A DNA stretch of 64,000 nt from Corythoichthys intestinalis (GCF_030265065.1 NC_080416.1:20499501-20563500); one strand, 5' to 3'. Shown: positions 35,101 through 47,139, counted from the stretch's first letter. The notes: a model not told the origin generated them from the letters alone. Program-made: numbers and translations.

Positions 35101-35821
35101 ATTCAAACACATTTTTTTGATCAAATAATGTAGACACAAATTTACTTTCATATGCCTCAGCCCAGGGGATACAATTTTTGACTGGGGTAACTACATTGGC
35201 ACGACACCTGCGAGCGTACCACATTCAATGGATGACGATCTTTGCGAAAAGTATAGCTGTCCTAAGCAGCCTGATTTAGAATTCCCCTCAAGAATGATGG
35301 GAAACAAAAAAAATGCTCATTTTCAACTTATTATTATAAATATTCTTGTAAGTTAATTTTATTGCTGACACTGCGTTTTGGGGTCATCAACATGTTGTCC
35401 CCCCTGGCCCAAAAGTCTAACTCCGCCTATGGTATCCAACCATAATCCTTTACATTAAATAGTTTGACAAACATACGTGCACCAACTAAACTACGCTATT
35501 CGACATTAGAGCACAATGTTCTATCTATTTTCAATCATACTTTTCATTAAATAAAACTTCCCTCTTGTCTGGACACGAGTCATTAATCGAAGTTTGTCTG
35601 ACGTACAGCCATGTGAAACATTTAAACTGTTGAATTATAGGGTGTAGCCAACATATGCTAACGACGTTTGACATTGAAAGACGACGGAAATCACAAACGA
35701 GTGTAAGCGTGTAAGTAATTGAGTGTTATTTTGCGGCAAATGTCTTTCCAACAGTCCACAATAATATTATAATATGAAGTACTGCATTGCTTTACCTTAC
35801 CTTTCCGTAGTTGTAACTCAT
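32108..35821 (-). CDS. pef1: Peflin, penta-EF-hand calcium-binding protein
   Basis: Five coding exons on the - strand: 35,821-35,801 (MSYNYGK), 33,382-33,166, 32,915-32,760, 32,586-32,443 and 32,337-32,108. Donors (GTAAGG, GTACAG, GTGAGT, GTTAAT) and AG acceptors fit with phases 0, 1, 1, 1, giving 255 residues (human 284). The N-terminus is the Gly/Pro/Tyr/Ser-rich low-complexity part ([19 protein letters not shown]). The C-terminal half is the penta-EF-hand domain: canonical loop [12 protein letters not shown], then [17 protein letters not shown], then [12 protein letters not shown], and the dimerising end ([14 protein letters not shown]-like, here [14 protein letters not shown]). Peflin binds ALG-2 (PDCD6) and is known as a co-adaptor of CUL3-KLHL12 acting on COPII coats at ER exit sites. 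Intron 1 holds two nested repeats. No defect is seen. Confidence 0.96.
33435..33490 (+). repeat. SINE 3' tail remnant
   Basis: GGGAATAGGCTCCAAC followed by AAAATGGATGGATGA matches the end of the common fish SINE (compare the complete copy at 60,719, which has GGGATAGGCTCCAGC and a GAATGAATGA tail). Only the tail remains, in pef1 intron 1. Confidence 0.55.
33493..35432. mobile_element. Possible AT-rich DNA element in pef1 intron 1, holding a Tigger copy
   Basis: The left edge has AGGAGTTTAAGGGGGGCTGC with a CCCCCCCTGGTGGCC word; the right edge, inverted, reads GGCGGAGTTAGACTTTTGGG and GGGGGGACAAC. Between lies T- and A-rich sequence with dispersed near-repeats of TTTTTTGATTGAA and AGACACAAAT (34,680-35,140). 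The ends pair only loosely and no coding part is seen, so the family is open. The Tigger-derived element at 33,594 lies inside it. Confidence 0.35.
33594..34444 (+). mobile_element. Tigger/pogo-derived non-autonomous element, copy 3
   Basis: The 851-bp copy is flanked by TA at 33,592-33,593 and 34,445-34,446, with ends CAGTGGTACCTCTACATACG at both sides (inverted). It is the best preserved copy in the window. The helix-turn-helix relic reads [20 protein letters not shown] then ELAQQYSS, as in Tigger/CENP-B N-termini. No DDE domain is present. It sits in pef1 intron 1 and carries no strong splice-like exon that I can see. Confidence 0.9.
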
Positions 35822-37220
<1,399 letters not shown>

Positions 37221-37223
37221 CAG

Positions 37224-37800
37224 TGTTGGGCACGTTACTTTAAAAAAGTAATTACTCACTACTTCTTCCAAAAAGTAACTGAGTTAGTAACTGAATTACT
37301 CTATAGTAAAAGTAACTAGTTACCAGGGAAAGTAACTATTTCCATTACTTTAAAAAAAAGTTATTGTTTGTCAATGAATTTAAAATTTTCTGAGCTGTAT
37401 TGGAGTCAGTTGAGTAGAGAAGAACAGACAGGTAGTTGTGTTATAAAACCTTGTAATATTTATTGCACCTCACCAGCAACAGATTTATCCTGCACTTGAA
37501 GCGCAACAAAAATAAACAGATTTGAATTGCTCACCACAGATGTCGACAAAAGCTTTGCCCCGGGACATAAATTACACTTTACATGTACGTTCTTTCCTTT
37601 AATTTCGACCAACTTGAAATAGTGTTTATACCTCCACCTCGTAAAGGACAAATTTTCCTCTGAATGCTCTGCCATCATATCCTTCTGCATCTGTTTTGTG
37701 TGTGTGTGTTTGCCGCATGCGCTGTTCCGGTTTGTGTGTGAAAACACTGGCTTTGATTGGCTTACCATGACACATGACTCTAACCCTCAGCCAATCACAA
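37224..37800 (-). mobile_element. hAT-like element end with BED-finger exon
   Basis: GGCAGTGTTGGGCACGTTAC begins a terminal region full of AAGTAAC and GTTAC words, a known hAT end type in fish. On the - strand a BED-like finger follows. The partner end is not found with certainty; similar TAACGCGTTAC words occur at 44,158-44,210, so the two might be ends of one large element opened by later insertions, or two separate relics. Confidence 0.55.
37500..37768 (-). pseudogene. hAT transposase BED-finger fragment
   Basis: The frame reads TRWRYKHYFKLVEIKGKNVH and then VKCNLCPGAKLLSTSVVSNSNL, the start of a BED zinc finger: aromatic residues at the front, C-x2-C, then the SNSNL helix. The following H-x-H part is absent and the frame diverges. 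No catalytic region lies downstream. It is a relic of a ZBED-like hAT transposase. Confidence 0.6.
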
Positions 37801-39193
37801 TCACTTCCATCGCATCTATCCAGGGGGTGCATTCAGGTAGCCTCGTCCCCCTACTCCTCCCGTCACCCTCAAAGTGTCTGCCGTCCTCAAGATGGAAGCA
37901 GCATTCTTGCTGGCTGACAGTGTGGATGGGAACGAGGCTAGCATTCAGGTGTAGCAAACACAGAAACGTTAGCAAGCTTTGGAAAGTATTGTCTTAATGA
38001 GCAGGGACAAACAGCCAGGAGTCATAAGAGGTACATGTGCTATTAGGCTCGAGCGTTTACGTCACAGAATGGGTGATCACGTGAGATTTGACAACAACGC
38101 AGCCATATTGGAAGCGGGTCTAGCTCGCGGGACATTAAACTTTAACTTGCCAGTTCGCTAAAGAGACAAACTCGTTACTAAGGCAAAGAACAGATATTTG
38201 ATCAAACTTAAAGTGCCTGTGACACGAAAAAGCATGTTTATTTCATAATACACGCGGTATTTTATGCCCCTGAATGATATGGACCGCTTGGATGTGTGTG
38301 GAAGCGATCGCTATTTTTATTTAGTTTTTTTTAATCCCGCGCCATGAAAATGAGTGACTTCCGGCTTCGGTCTTGCATTGAGGAGGAGGGCGCTGTGACG
38401 GCTACGGTAGAAGACGTCCTCTTCACGCTACAGTGTACTGTTGTGTATGAGGACGAAGGATTCAGCTGATTTTGCGGATTAATACGTTTATTTTTCGCAT
38501 CACGCCAGCCAAACGGCTGCAGAAAAATCATTCTCTATGAGGGAGAGGCGTATGCGCCTTTTTGGAGTTTCAAAAGGTTCCCATTCACCGTGGATATTTA
38601 CTGTGGGACCATTGGACTTACGAGGAAGTGAGTAAACATCTTGTTTTGTATTATGTCAAATACGAATACAGCGATTACAAAGTAAACACTACAAACTTCC
38701 TTTAAATAAAGGACTACTTACGTTTGATCATTGATAGGCATGTAAAAAGCTCTCCTAACGCTCTTTAGCAGCAGCACGTTAGCTGCACAACAACTCCAGC
38801 CACCCTCCTCCGGGGAACGAACTGTAAATTGCTCTCCGCCAGACGGTTTGCCGATCCGCGGAGACAATCGACAACCGGGTCGTCATGTCAAATAATCCAG
38901 GCTAGTTATATGTGATTTTCCGCTTCGAAGACTTTGAAACATCACTCGGTTCGGGTTAGCATGTCGGCTAGCTGTCACGCCTTCTGGTTTGTTTACATTC
39001 TCCGAAGCCGGGGAAGGGAAATGACATATATCCGATTTAGGTGTCATAAAATATCGTTCGGGAGGTGCGACAGTAAAGGTGAAGTCGACAGTTTTGACCA
39101 TTATGGAGTAATTTTGCCATGTCGTCCTGAGTAAATGCATTTTTATTATTTCATATTCCATTCAGCACAAGACTGCTATTTGTCATGACCATG

Positions 39194-39513
39194 CCATTTA
39201 TTTAGCAATTGGGGAAAATACTTGGATAAAAAGAATATCCTGTAAAAATATTGAAGTAAAGAGACAGAAACAATGACATTTTGCGGCTCTCTTCGTCGCG
39301 TTTTCCTCGTTGTGAATAGTTCCCCCTTGACGGGCTGAGTGGTCCTTCTCAAGCCATTTATATAGCTATTGGGGAAAAATACTTGGATAAAAAGAATATC
39401 CTGTAAAAATATTGGAGTAGAGAGACTGAAACAATGACATTTTGCGGCTCTCTTCGTCACGTTTTCCTCGTTCTGAATAATTCCCCCTCAATGGGTTGAA
39501 AAGTAAAACCGAT
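39194..39513. repeat. 160-bp tandem duplication, two units
   Basis: Unit 1 (39,194-39,353) and unit 2 (39,354-39,513) share CCATTTAT, TTGGGGAAAA, ACTTGGATAAAAAGAATATC, CTGTAAAAATATTG, ATGACATTTTGCGGCTCTC and TTTTCCTCGTT at a constant spacing of 160 bases, with scattered substitutions. Both begin at the CCATTTA word. Confidence 0.88.
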
Positions 39514-39721
39514 GAGCCCAGTCTACCGCTGACGTCATCCACCTGTTGGGGACGCTAAAGCCCTATAATGGTAGGCGTGGCTAACCGGCAGATTAAAAGA
39601 CTAATTTCTCGTCATCTGTGCTTTGCTAAATTGTTGTATATAGTCGAATCGTCTCAAAATATGATTCTAATTCACATAATAATGTCATTTAAGACTTTTT
39701 TTCTCGTGTCGTGTGCTCTTG

Positions 39722-39970
39722 AAGGATGTGAACAATGTTGACCCTTATGAGCAAGCCGAAGACAAATGGAGTAAAGATGTCGACGGGCTTCCACAATTAC
39801 GCAAAATGGGCACTCTGCTGTATTGATTGTTTCTTGTATGTTACTAAATTCATCAGCGATTCCGAAATTACAAATCGCTACAAAGCTACGAACAATTTTC
39901 CTGCGGATGGGTGCAGGACCTGCACATTATGACCGTATCAAATGGCAACGCCATCGTTCTTGCAAAGGTA
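39722..39970 (+). pseudogene. Fragment of YqaJ-associated transposon/host-like protein, frameshifted
   Basis: Reads DVNNVDPYEQAEDKWSKDVD then GLPQL, and in another frame QFSCGWVQDLHIMTVSNGN then AIVLAKV, directly followed by GTAGGC, a splice-donor-like end. This order (DPYEW.., SLEAYNQFVSGWVQDL, VLAKV before an intron) is what I recall of fish proteins carrying a YqaJ-type recombinase domain near DNA transposons. The two parts are in different frames with stops between, so this is a relic. The nuclease domain itself is not present. Confidence 0.45.
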
Positions 39971-40282
39971 GGCTATGTGTGTTTACTATTTTCATTGCCA
40001 TGAACCTGAACACACCCAAGTCTTGGATGACAAATGAACTGAGAAGAGTAGACTCGCTACGGCTGGTAGTTTCTTCAATTTATTCAGAGTAAGTAAAGTG
40101 CGAGTCTACGTTCCACTGAGCAAACCAGTTTCCTCTCCCGTTAGATAGAGGGCTATCAGTTAAAAGAGTGGAATACAGCCTGTAAATTGGGGGCAAACCA
40201 ATCCAAAACCTAGTCTTATACATCACCTTGCCTTTAGTCAGCATGTGAAAATAGGAACCTGTGTGTCTTAACCTTCGCCGAA

Positions 40283-40348
40283 CCCCTTAGACTTACGCAC
40301 CGAACCCCTGGGGTTCAACTGAACCCAGGTTAAGAATCACTGCATTAG
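40283..40348. mobile_element. Short hAT-like MITE end
   Basis: GAACCCCTGGGGTTCAACTG followed by AACCCAGGTTAAGAATCACTG resembles one end of a common fish hAT MITE (inverted: CAGTGATTCTTAACCTGGG). The partner end is not recognised. Confidence 0.45.
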
Positions 40349-40831
40349 ATGATGTTCTGTAGATTTAGGCAAGGCAAACTAATTAGCACAAAACAATTCA
40401 ACACAAGGTAATTCAAAGTGATTTATGTCACATGAAAATAATAATAATTAAAAAAAAAAAAAGTTAATTGTCTTTCTTTTGGGACACTCAGGTTGCTTTC
40501 ACTTTCTCTGAAATGTTTCTTTCCTCTTGTACCTTTGGGTGTGTACTATTGCATTATAAATAGAAAACCTTGGTATCAACAGACTAGGAAAATTTAAAAC
40601 AAAAGAACGATATTAATGAAACTGGCCATAAAAAAAGGACGTTACCTTCACTTCAATAAAATTAGTAATACTAGAATGTGTTTTTGATGGGGGGGAAAAA
40701 ACTGTCACCAAAGCAGCTGTGGATAATTTTCTGAATGGCACCCGCGGTGACCAGGATTTGACTGAAATTATGGTGCAAATGTTTGCTAGTTATATTAGGC
40801 AATTCTGTACAGTTTAAAAACACTTTGAAAT

Positions 40832-41166
40832 TGTTGAGAGAAATGGTGGAGGAAATGTTTTGTATTCATAAATGTGTCCTCAGTTCATGTTGAAATAATG
40901 TTTCTATTGCTTGTTAATATTGACATATTATCTTTTGGCCACAAGATGGCAGGATGGGACTTAATTGTCTAAAGTGCTACTTTTATTACTTCTTCTTATT
41001 TGACTTTGATGACTTTGATTTGTGGGATTGCCTGTCAAGACAGCAATGAGAGAGGATGTATCCGCATGTCAGTGGAAATTAAACATGCCAAGTTTTGGCT
41101 AAAAGACAACTTATTCTCCGTCAATTCTTCCTACGAATGCAACGTCGAGCTGCAACCACCTCAACA
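40832..41166 (+). repeat. 5' LTR of the copia-like fossil
   Basis: 335 bp, starting TGTTGAGAGAAATGG and ending CACCTCAACA (TG...CA). Matches 42,472-42,803 throughout, with a handful of substitutions and a 3-bp length difference. Confidence 0.93.
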
Positions 41167-41180
41167 GGTTATGGGCCCAG
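41167..41180 (+). promoter_or_regulatory. Primer-binding site matching the initiator-tRNA anticodon arm
   Basis: GGTTATGGGCCCAG directly follows the 5' LTR. Its complement, CTGGGCCCATAACC, is the anticodon stem-loop sequence of eukaryotic initiator tRNA-Met, not the tRNA 3' end. Drosophila copia is known to prime from a cleaved 5' half of this tRNA in just this way. Confidence 0.8.
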
Positions 41181-42471
41181 GAGTCATTCGAAGGATAGCG
41201 TGCTCACGGACTGTTGATTAGCAGAAAAAGCTAACAGGCTACATGGATCCACGAGGAACAAGTAGTTTACCTCGACTGGCATTTGACGGAGATGAAGCTA
41301 AATATGAACTCTGGGAAACTAAAATGTTGGGACATTTTCATCTAATCGGGCTAAAGAAGACAGTGCTGGTAGGACCAACCACTGAAGCAGAGAGAGAAAA
41401 TGATGAAATGAAAAATGCGGACGCGTATGCTGAAATGATACAACTTCTTGATGATAAAAGCCTTTCATTAATAATGAGAGATGCGCCAAATGACGGAAGA
41501 AAAGCTCTGAAAATATTAAGAGAATATTATGCTGGGAAGGGAAAACCCAGGATTATAAACTTGTACACCATGCTAACATCTCTTCAAAAGGGAAAAGAAG
41601 AAAGCATAGTGGACTACATAATAAGAGCTGAGACCGCCATCACAGCATTGCGAAATGCAGGTGAAACATTGGGAGATGGTCTACTTATCGCAATGGTCTT
41701 GAAGGGGCTGCCAGAAAGTTTCAAGCCATTTACAATTCATGTGGCGCATACTGATGAGAACATGACATTTGCAGAATTCAAAACCAAACTCCGAAGTTTT
41801 GAAGAAACGGAAAAATTAAATTAAATGCAGCAGAATCAAGCAACAGAGTGATGAAGACTCAAGCAAGAGCTTCAAAGCAAGCCACAAAAGCAAACGCTCG
41901 TGACCGGATCAAAGACGACACAGAGTTGGTGTGCTTCAAATGTGGGATCAAAGGCCACCGTGCAAAATCATGTCGACAAAAGACATGGTGTAGTCGGTGC
42001 AAAACGGACACGCACAAAGACACCACTTGCAGACACAAGGAAACACCGGAAGGAGCGAGAAAAATTGCTGAAGATGGAGATCCTGACTTCGTGTTCAAGG
42101 TGAGAGATGAACAGCCCGACACCAGGCGGCAGGATACACACAGCATCCGGGAACGAGGTCTGATGGTGGACACGGGAGCGACATCTCATATCATCACTGA
42201 TGTGACCAAGTTCAAAAGATTCCAGGAGATGTTCAAACCAGAGAACCACAGCGTCGAGTTGGCAGATGGTACCCGGTGCAGTGGAGTCGCACTCAAAAGA
42301 GGAGATGCTGAGTGCTACCTGATTGACAACGGATGACATGATAGCTGATATCATGACAAAACCGGTAACAAAGTTAAAATTGAAGAAGTTTGACAGTGTT
42401 ATTTTTGGAATTTGAAATTCAAAAGTTCATTTGGTTGTTAAAAAGGCCATCAACATGAGAACAAGTGGGGG

Positions 42472-42803
42472 TGTTGAGAGAAATGGTGGAGGAAATGTTT
42501 TGTATTCATAAATGTGTCCTCAGTTGATGTTGAAATAATGTTTCTATTGCTTGTTAATATTGACATATTATTTTATGGCCACAAGATGGCAGGATGGGAC
42601 TTAATTGTCTAAAGTGCTACTTTAATTACTTCTTATTTGACTTTGATGACTTTGATTTGTGGGATTGCCTGTGAAGACAGCAATGAGAGAGGATGTATCT
42701 GCATGTCAGTGGAAATTAAACATGCCAAGTTTTGGCTAAAAGACAATTTATTCTCCGTCAATTCTTCCTACGAATGCAACGTTGAGCTGCAACCACCTCA
42801 ACA
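42472..42803 (+). repeat. 3' LTR of the copia-like fossil
   Basis: 332 bp, the partner of 40,832-41,166, followed by the GAAAT target duplication. Confidence 0.93.
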
Positions 42804-42808
42804 GAAAT

Positions 42809-44215
42809 AATCTGAAATAAGGGAGTTAAAAAAAAAAATCTGTACAGATGTATCTTCACCATGATGTTTTATTTCATCACATTATTTTAACACACATTCT
42901 TCCATTAGAATATTTGATTAAATTGACTTGTCAGCATGATATACACTTCAAAAGAACGTGATTATTTTTAAGGAACTTCGGTTATGCAGAGCATCAGTGC
43001 ATAATCATGACATCACATAGTAGACAACACAGTACCAAGCTAACTGACAATATAACAAAGTGCGACCCCCAGGCGAGTGAATGAGTTAAAAACATATCTG
43101 TAACATATAAAGAAAAATCTAGGGACTGGTTTAGCAGTGATATAACAAAACGGGAAAATTTGAAATAATTTTTGAGAAAATGATTGTTAATCATAGTAAT
43201 GGCAAGACAAAAAGTAATTTGCCACCATGCTTTGAACAGACTTGACAGTAACACCAAAGCTTTAGTGTTCACCTGAACATGAACTCGTTCCCAGTGTCGT
43301 CACAGTTCCAAGGGAGAATAATCCAATTATTGATTACTGACTTATTTAGTAACTTAATTACTCTCCAGATTACTTTATTCTGAAAGTAAGTAAGTTACAT
43401 CTCCAGTTATCAAATTCATATATAGAGCGGACCCCATTATAAGGTGCAGTAGTAGTAGTAGTTAGCGGTAGTTGTTGGGTTATTGAAGGCAGACAACGGT
43501 ATTTCTTCAACACAGAGCGTCCAATGAACCATAATATTTTTGTGGGACACAAACTATAACAGTGACCGTATTTCCACCTAGCAAAAGTGCTCCCTCTTGC
43601 TGCCATTGCTTTTGACACTCGTCACTCATGCGCCGTCACATATTTAAGTATGGCGTTCTGTTTGTTGACGTTTTAATGCAGAGTGACTTTGGATAAGTAA
43701 CTGTAGGAGCCTAAACAATGATTGAGTCAATTATTCATGTTAAATGTGATTTATCTATTCTGGTTTCATAAAATGAGCTAATTGCATCATTCTTTAAAGA
43801 GCTGTGTGTGCGCACAGGTGCGCTCGGGCATGAGTAAGAGAGCCACACAATATTTTGACTTCCCGATTCTCTTGATTTATCTCTCGATTTCATTTCAAAT
43901 TAGATAATTTCTTGGTGTTTCTTCGTTATTCTCTCAGTTTGCTCTTTTGTTTATGTTTTGGATATCGCTCTGTGGAGTCAGTTTTTGTTTGCAGGGATTT
44001 GGAGTAAAAAGAACGAACTCAATATAAGCAGGGAGAGTCTTTATTGCCGGCTTACAGTGTGCATGTGAGGAAGGCGAGAGATGGAAGAGTCGAACTGAGA
44101 CTTTTTAACTGTTTGGAATCTAAAGTAACTAATCAGATTGCTGGCTTTAAAACTATAACGCGTTACATTACTCGTTACTGAAAAAAGAGGTTATGCAAGG
44201 GTAACGCGTTGCTGC
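42809..44215. other. Repeat-like relic with hAT-type TAACGCGTTAC words
   Basis: No gene is seen. Words such as GTAACTTAATTACTCTCCAG (43,350) and ATAACGCGTTACATTACTCG (44,155) with TTACTGAAAAAAG resemble the terminal region of the hAT type seen at 37,224. The segment may be a decayed second copy or the far end of that element, into which the copia-like fossil could have inserted. Confidence 0.3.
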
Positions 44216-44719
44216 TTCTTCCTGGCAGACAAGCATTGCAAATGGAATTTGACGTTAAAGTTTCAGTTTTGGGTCATTGTTGCAGGCTATATGACTATAA
44301 GGGAAATGAGCTGAAGCAAGCAACGAAGTGGGATGGTGGACCAAAGATGGAAGCAAAAAAGCAAGGCAGAGCCTTTGCAAAGTATAAATATTTATTTTTA
44401 AAAATACAATCGTGACTGGGACATGGGCGCAAAATAATTCAATCACAATGTTGGAAGAAACTCTGGGGAATAAACTTACTCATGAGGGAAAACACATGCA
44501 TAACAGCCAATTGCGCTGACAGGTACAGAGAACTAGCAATGACTGAAATGAAGCAGGCAACTAAATACAAACAAAGTGATGAGGACACCTGGATAAGACA
44601 CAAGTGGCTGGGGAAAGCTAAATGGGTAAACATGAGTGGCAGGGCCCACAACAGGTTGAACTAATGCATGAGAACAAGAAACATACAAATTAAACAAGGT
44701 CACAAATAAACTAAATCAG

Positions 44720-44930
44720 GGTGTCATGGCTTAGGTGGTTGAGTGGTCAGCCTCCCAACTCTGAAGGATCATGTACACCTGTGACTATACTGAAGTGTCC
44801 TTGCGCAATATATTAAACCCTGAAGGAGTTGCTCCTTGCATGAAAAGTAAATATTTAGGGAGACAGCATTAAAGTGCTTTGTGTGCCTTGAAGGTGGGAA
44901 AGCGCCTTGCAAATAAAAGCCTTTTTACCC
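44720..44930 (+). repeat. tRNA-derived SINE copy, worn
   Basis: A-box-like GGCTTAGGTGGTTGAGTGG near 44,728, GAAGTGTCCTTGCGCAA near 44,790, and the tail AAAGTGCTTTGTGTGCCTTG, AAGGTGGGAAAGCGC, CTTGCAAATAAAAG. The tail words are shared by a common fish SINE type. The B box is eroded and no clear target duplication is seen. Confidence 0.6.
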
Positions 44931-45110
44931 ATTCTGTATTACTAACAAAGATGTTTAATACGAGGAAAAAATTTGAGTTGTCCAATTTATTTTCAACCGA
45001 TATTGTTGATTGTCCAACTCCATTAATCTAATATATAGATAAGACATCAAACTGATATCCATATATGTTATCATGGACTTAACACACTATGGATAATTGT
45101 ATGCTTTAAT

Positions 45111-46978
45111 CAGTGACGTGCGGTCAGGGGAGGCAGGTGAGGCAGAGCCTCACCTGTCATCATGACAAAAAAATAATTATAGCATCAAATTTATATTAAT
45201 ATTTGTCCATTGCTCTTAATGTATGACTCATTTCAAACATTTTTTATAGTCAAAATCGCTGAATTTGCCCATTTCCTGTTCAAATAACGAAATGAAACGA
45301 GAGGTGCGGCAGCAACGAGTAAAGCCTCACCTCTGATTGCGCAATCCATAACAAACTGGGTTGATACATGGAATTGGAGCGTGCTGGTTGCCGTACATCT
45401 GCATGTCGCCATTATAATGTTTCCAGATACGTTTATTTGACCTGATTTTCCACAGTCTGGCTAATGTCTTTAACCCTTAAAGTTTAATGTTTGTTAGCGA
45501 CATATTTAGTTTTGCTGATGGGAAATAAAACCGCAGTGAAAAGGCACAGGTTGCGGCAGATAGTACGCTGCCGCACAGAAAGGGGGCGAACGTGAGCCAA
45601 CAGGTAATGGCGCCAGGCGAATCAAGTGCACTGTGGCGAGCCGTTTTGTATTGTTTACTACGTCGACATCGGACTCCCAAAATGGAAGAGGATTATATAT
45701 CCAAACTTAAAAAATTCTCAAAACTGGACTTTCAGTCAAAAGTGGACCTGATTAACAGAGGAAGACCAACGCCGGAGCTAAAAGGTTTGCTTCAAACTAC
45801 GGGACAGTCTAAGATAACTCGCTCTTTTCAAACGGAGTGGTACACCCGAAGAAAAACTACTGGCTGTGTGGCTGTCCTTCGAAAAACTGCCTTTACTGCT
45901 TCCCATGCCTTTTGTTCTCAACTTGTGCCAATGTCTGGACTAACACGGGATATTGTGACATGAAAAAATTACCACGAAGTCTCAGCAAACATGAGAGATC
46001 GTACACTCACATTCAAAGCCAGACTGCTTTAAAAAATTTTGGAACTCAAGGATCGATTTGGCTTTGAACGAACAGCGGCGGCTCAATGTTAGCACCCACA
46101 ATTCTAAGGTAAAGGAGAACCGCGAGATTTTGAAAGACCTCATTAATGCAACCTGCTTCTTAGCTAAGCAGGAGTTAGCATTTCGTGGTAACGATGAGAG
46201 GGCAAGCTCTACTAATCGTGGCAATTATGTCGAACTTTTATACGCTTTTGCTGAGAAAGATGAGAGGTTAGCTAGACATTTGGACACATCCACTGTGTTT
46301 TCTGGCTTGTCAAATAGAATACAGAACGATCTAATTGTAGCAATCGGTGATGTGATACAGTCAGAATAGGACCGATTCAGGACAACTTTCCTCCCTGGCG
46401 ATCATCTCCATTGAGGCGGAGAGACTTTTAAAACTAAAGGAAAATAAAGAGGACTTTTACAACAAAGTAACTGAGGTTTTTGTGGCGAAGGGCAGGTGCA
46501 TGGACTTCATCTACAAATAAAGGTAAGACCACAGTTTTCATTTTAATCTTAATATTTTAAAACTAAATTTTGGCCTTAAATAAAATATACTTTTTCTTTT
46601 CATGCTTTTTGTTGAGCAATCTGTATTAAATTGATTTAAGTATCAGATTCAAGTTTTAAAAACAACTGAATATTTCACAAAAGGTCAAAATTGAAATCTG
46701 TGGTTTTGTACACCACTCTGTACTCATTTATGTTGTATGAACTAAAGACTTGCAATGGAAATTCCAACACATGGAGAGTGTAGCGCAAATGCACGTTATT
46801 TTCTACCTTTACGTATCTGTAATATGTACCGTGTGTGTGTGTTTTGTGAAGAATGCTGATGAGATTTGAAATAACCAGTAGTTAACTGAATAAGCTACCC
46901 TTTTTGGTTATATATTTGTAAATCTGACACTTAAGGAGTCAGTGCCTCACCAACCACGAACCTCACCGCACGTCACTG
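45111..46978 (+). mobile_element. hAT-like element with TTF-finger transposase relic and 8-bp duplication
   Basis: 1,868 bp bounded by GCTTTAAT at 45,103-45,110 and 46,979-46,986. Ends: CAGTGACGTGCGGTCAGGGG and, inverted, CAGTGACGTGCGGTGAGGTT; both continue to a GTGAGGC word. Coding relics run on the + strand. Length and missing core show an internally deleted, non-autonomous copy; the perfect duplication shows a clean insertion. Confidence 0.9.
45682..46520 (+). pseudogene. hAT transposase relic (ZMYM1-like, TTF zinc finger, DUF4371 start)
   Basis: Starts MEEDYISKLKKFSKLDFQSK and goes on through GRPTPELKG to SFQTEWYTR; after a frameshift KNYWLCGCPSKNCLYCFPCL gives the TTF-type finger; after another shift ENREILKDLINATCFLAKQE begins the DUF4371-like region, ending in a stop after VIQSE. 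A C-terminal piece (AIISIEAERLLKLKENKEDF, then GRCMDFIYK and stop at 46,518) follows directly. The central catalytic part, several hundred residues, is missing. Such proteins are annotated in fish as ZMYM1-like. Confidence 0.75.
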
Positions 46979-47139
46979 GCTTTAATAATGATAATGCTCA
47001 CATTACAAATGCCAAGCATCTAGTTTAGAGACATCTATTGGACAATAAGCATAACTGCAGTGCTAATCTGTGACAAGCCCTTGTAAAAAGGCAGAATGCT
47101 TCTACATTCACTTTGAAGGCAACATGCATGTTAGGACAA

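Larger units (their letters stand above)
38195..40095 (+). mobile_element. Degraded DNA element with YqaJ-associated coding fragment (ISL2EU-like?)
   Basis: Compositionally distinct sequence starts at AAAGTGCCTGTGACACGAAA (about 38,209) and contains blocks I remember as repeated in fish genomes (for example GCATCACGCCAGCCAAACGG). It includes a 160-bp tandem duplication at 39,194-39,513 and a coding fragment at 39,722-39,970 related to proteins with YqaJ-type nuclease domains that accompany some fish DNA transposons. Ends and target duplication are not seen, and the right limit is approximate. The family name is a guess; copy number would settle whether it is a repeat. Confidence 0.4.
40832..42803 (+). 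mobile_element. Ty1/copia-like LTR retrotransposon fossil, short and broken
   Basis: Two LTRs (335 and 332 bp) bound about 1.3 kb. A 5-bp duplication GAAAT lies at 40,827-40,831 and 42,804-42,808. Parts recognised: a primer site right after the 5' LTR, a copia-type Gag region (about 41,240-41,820, UBN2-like), a CCHC zinc knuckle (CFKCGIKGHRAKSC), a protease-like part with VDTGATSHI, and a copia Pol C-terminal-like word (ADIMTKP) near the 3' LTR. A G-rich polypurine stretch precedes the 3' LTR. It is much shorter than a complete copia element (about 5 kb), clearly broken and non-autonomous. The LTRs differ at several positions, so it is moderately old. Confidence 0.88.

Noticed and set aside
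37787-38161. Cluster of short open frames before the 38.2-kb block
   Set aside because: No recognised domain; probably part of decayed repeats.
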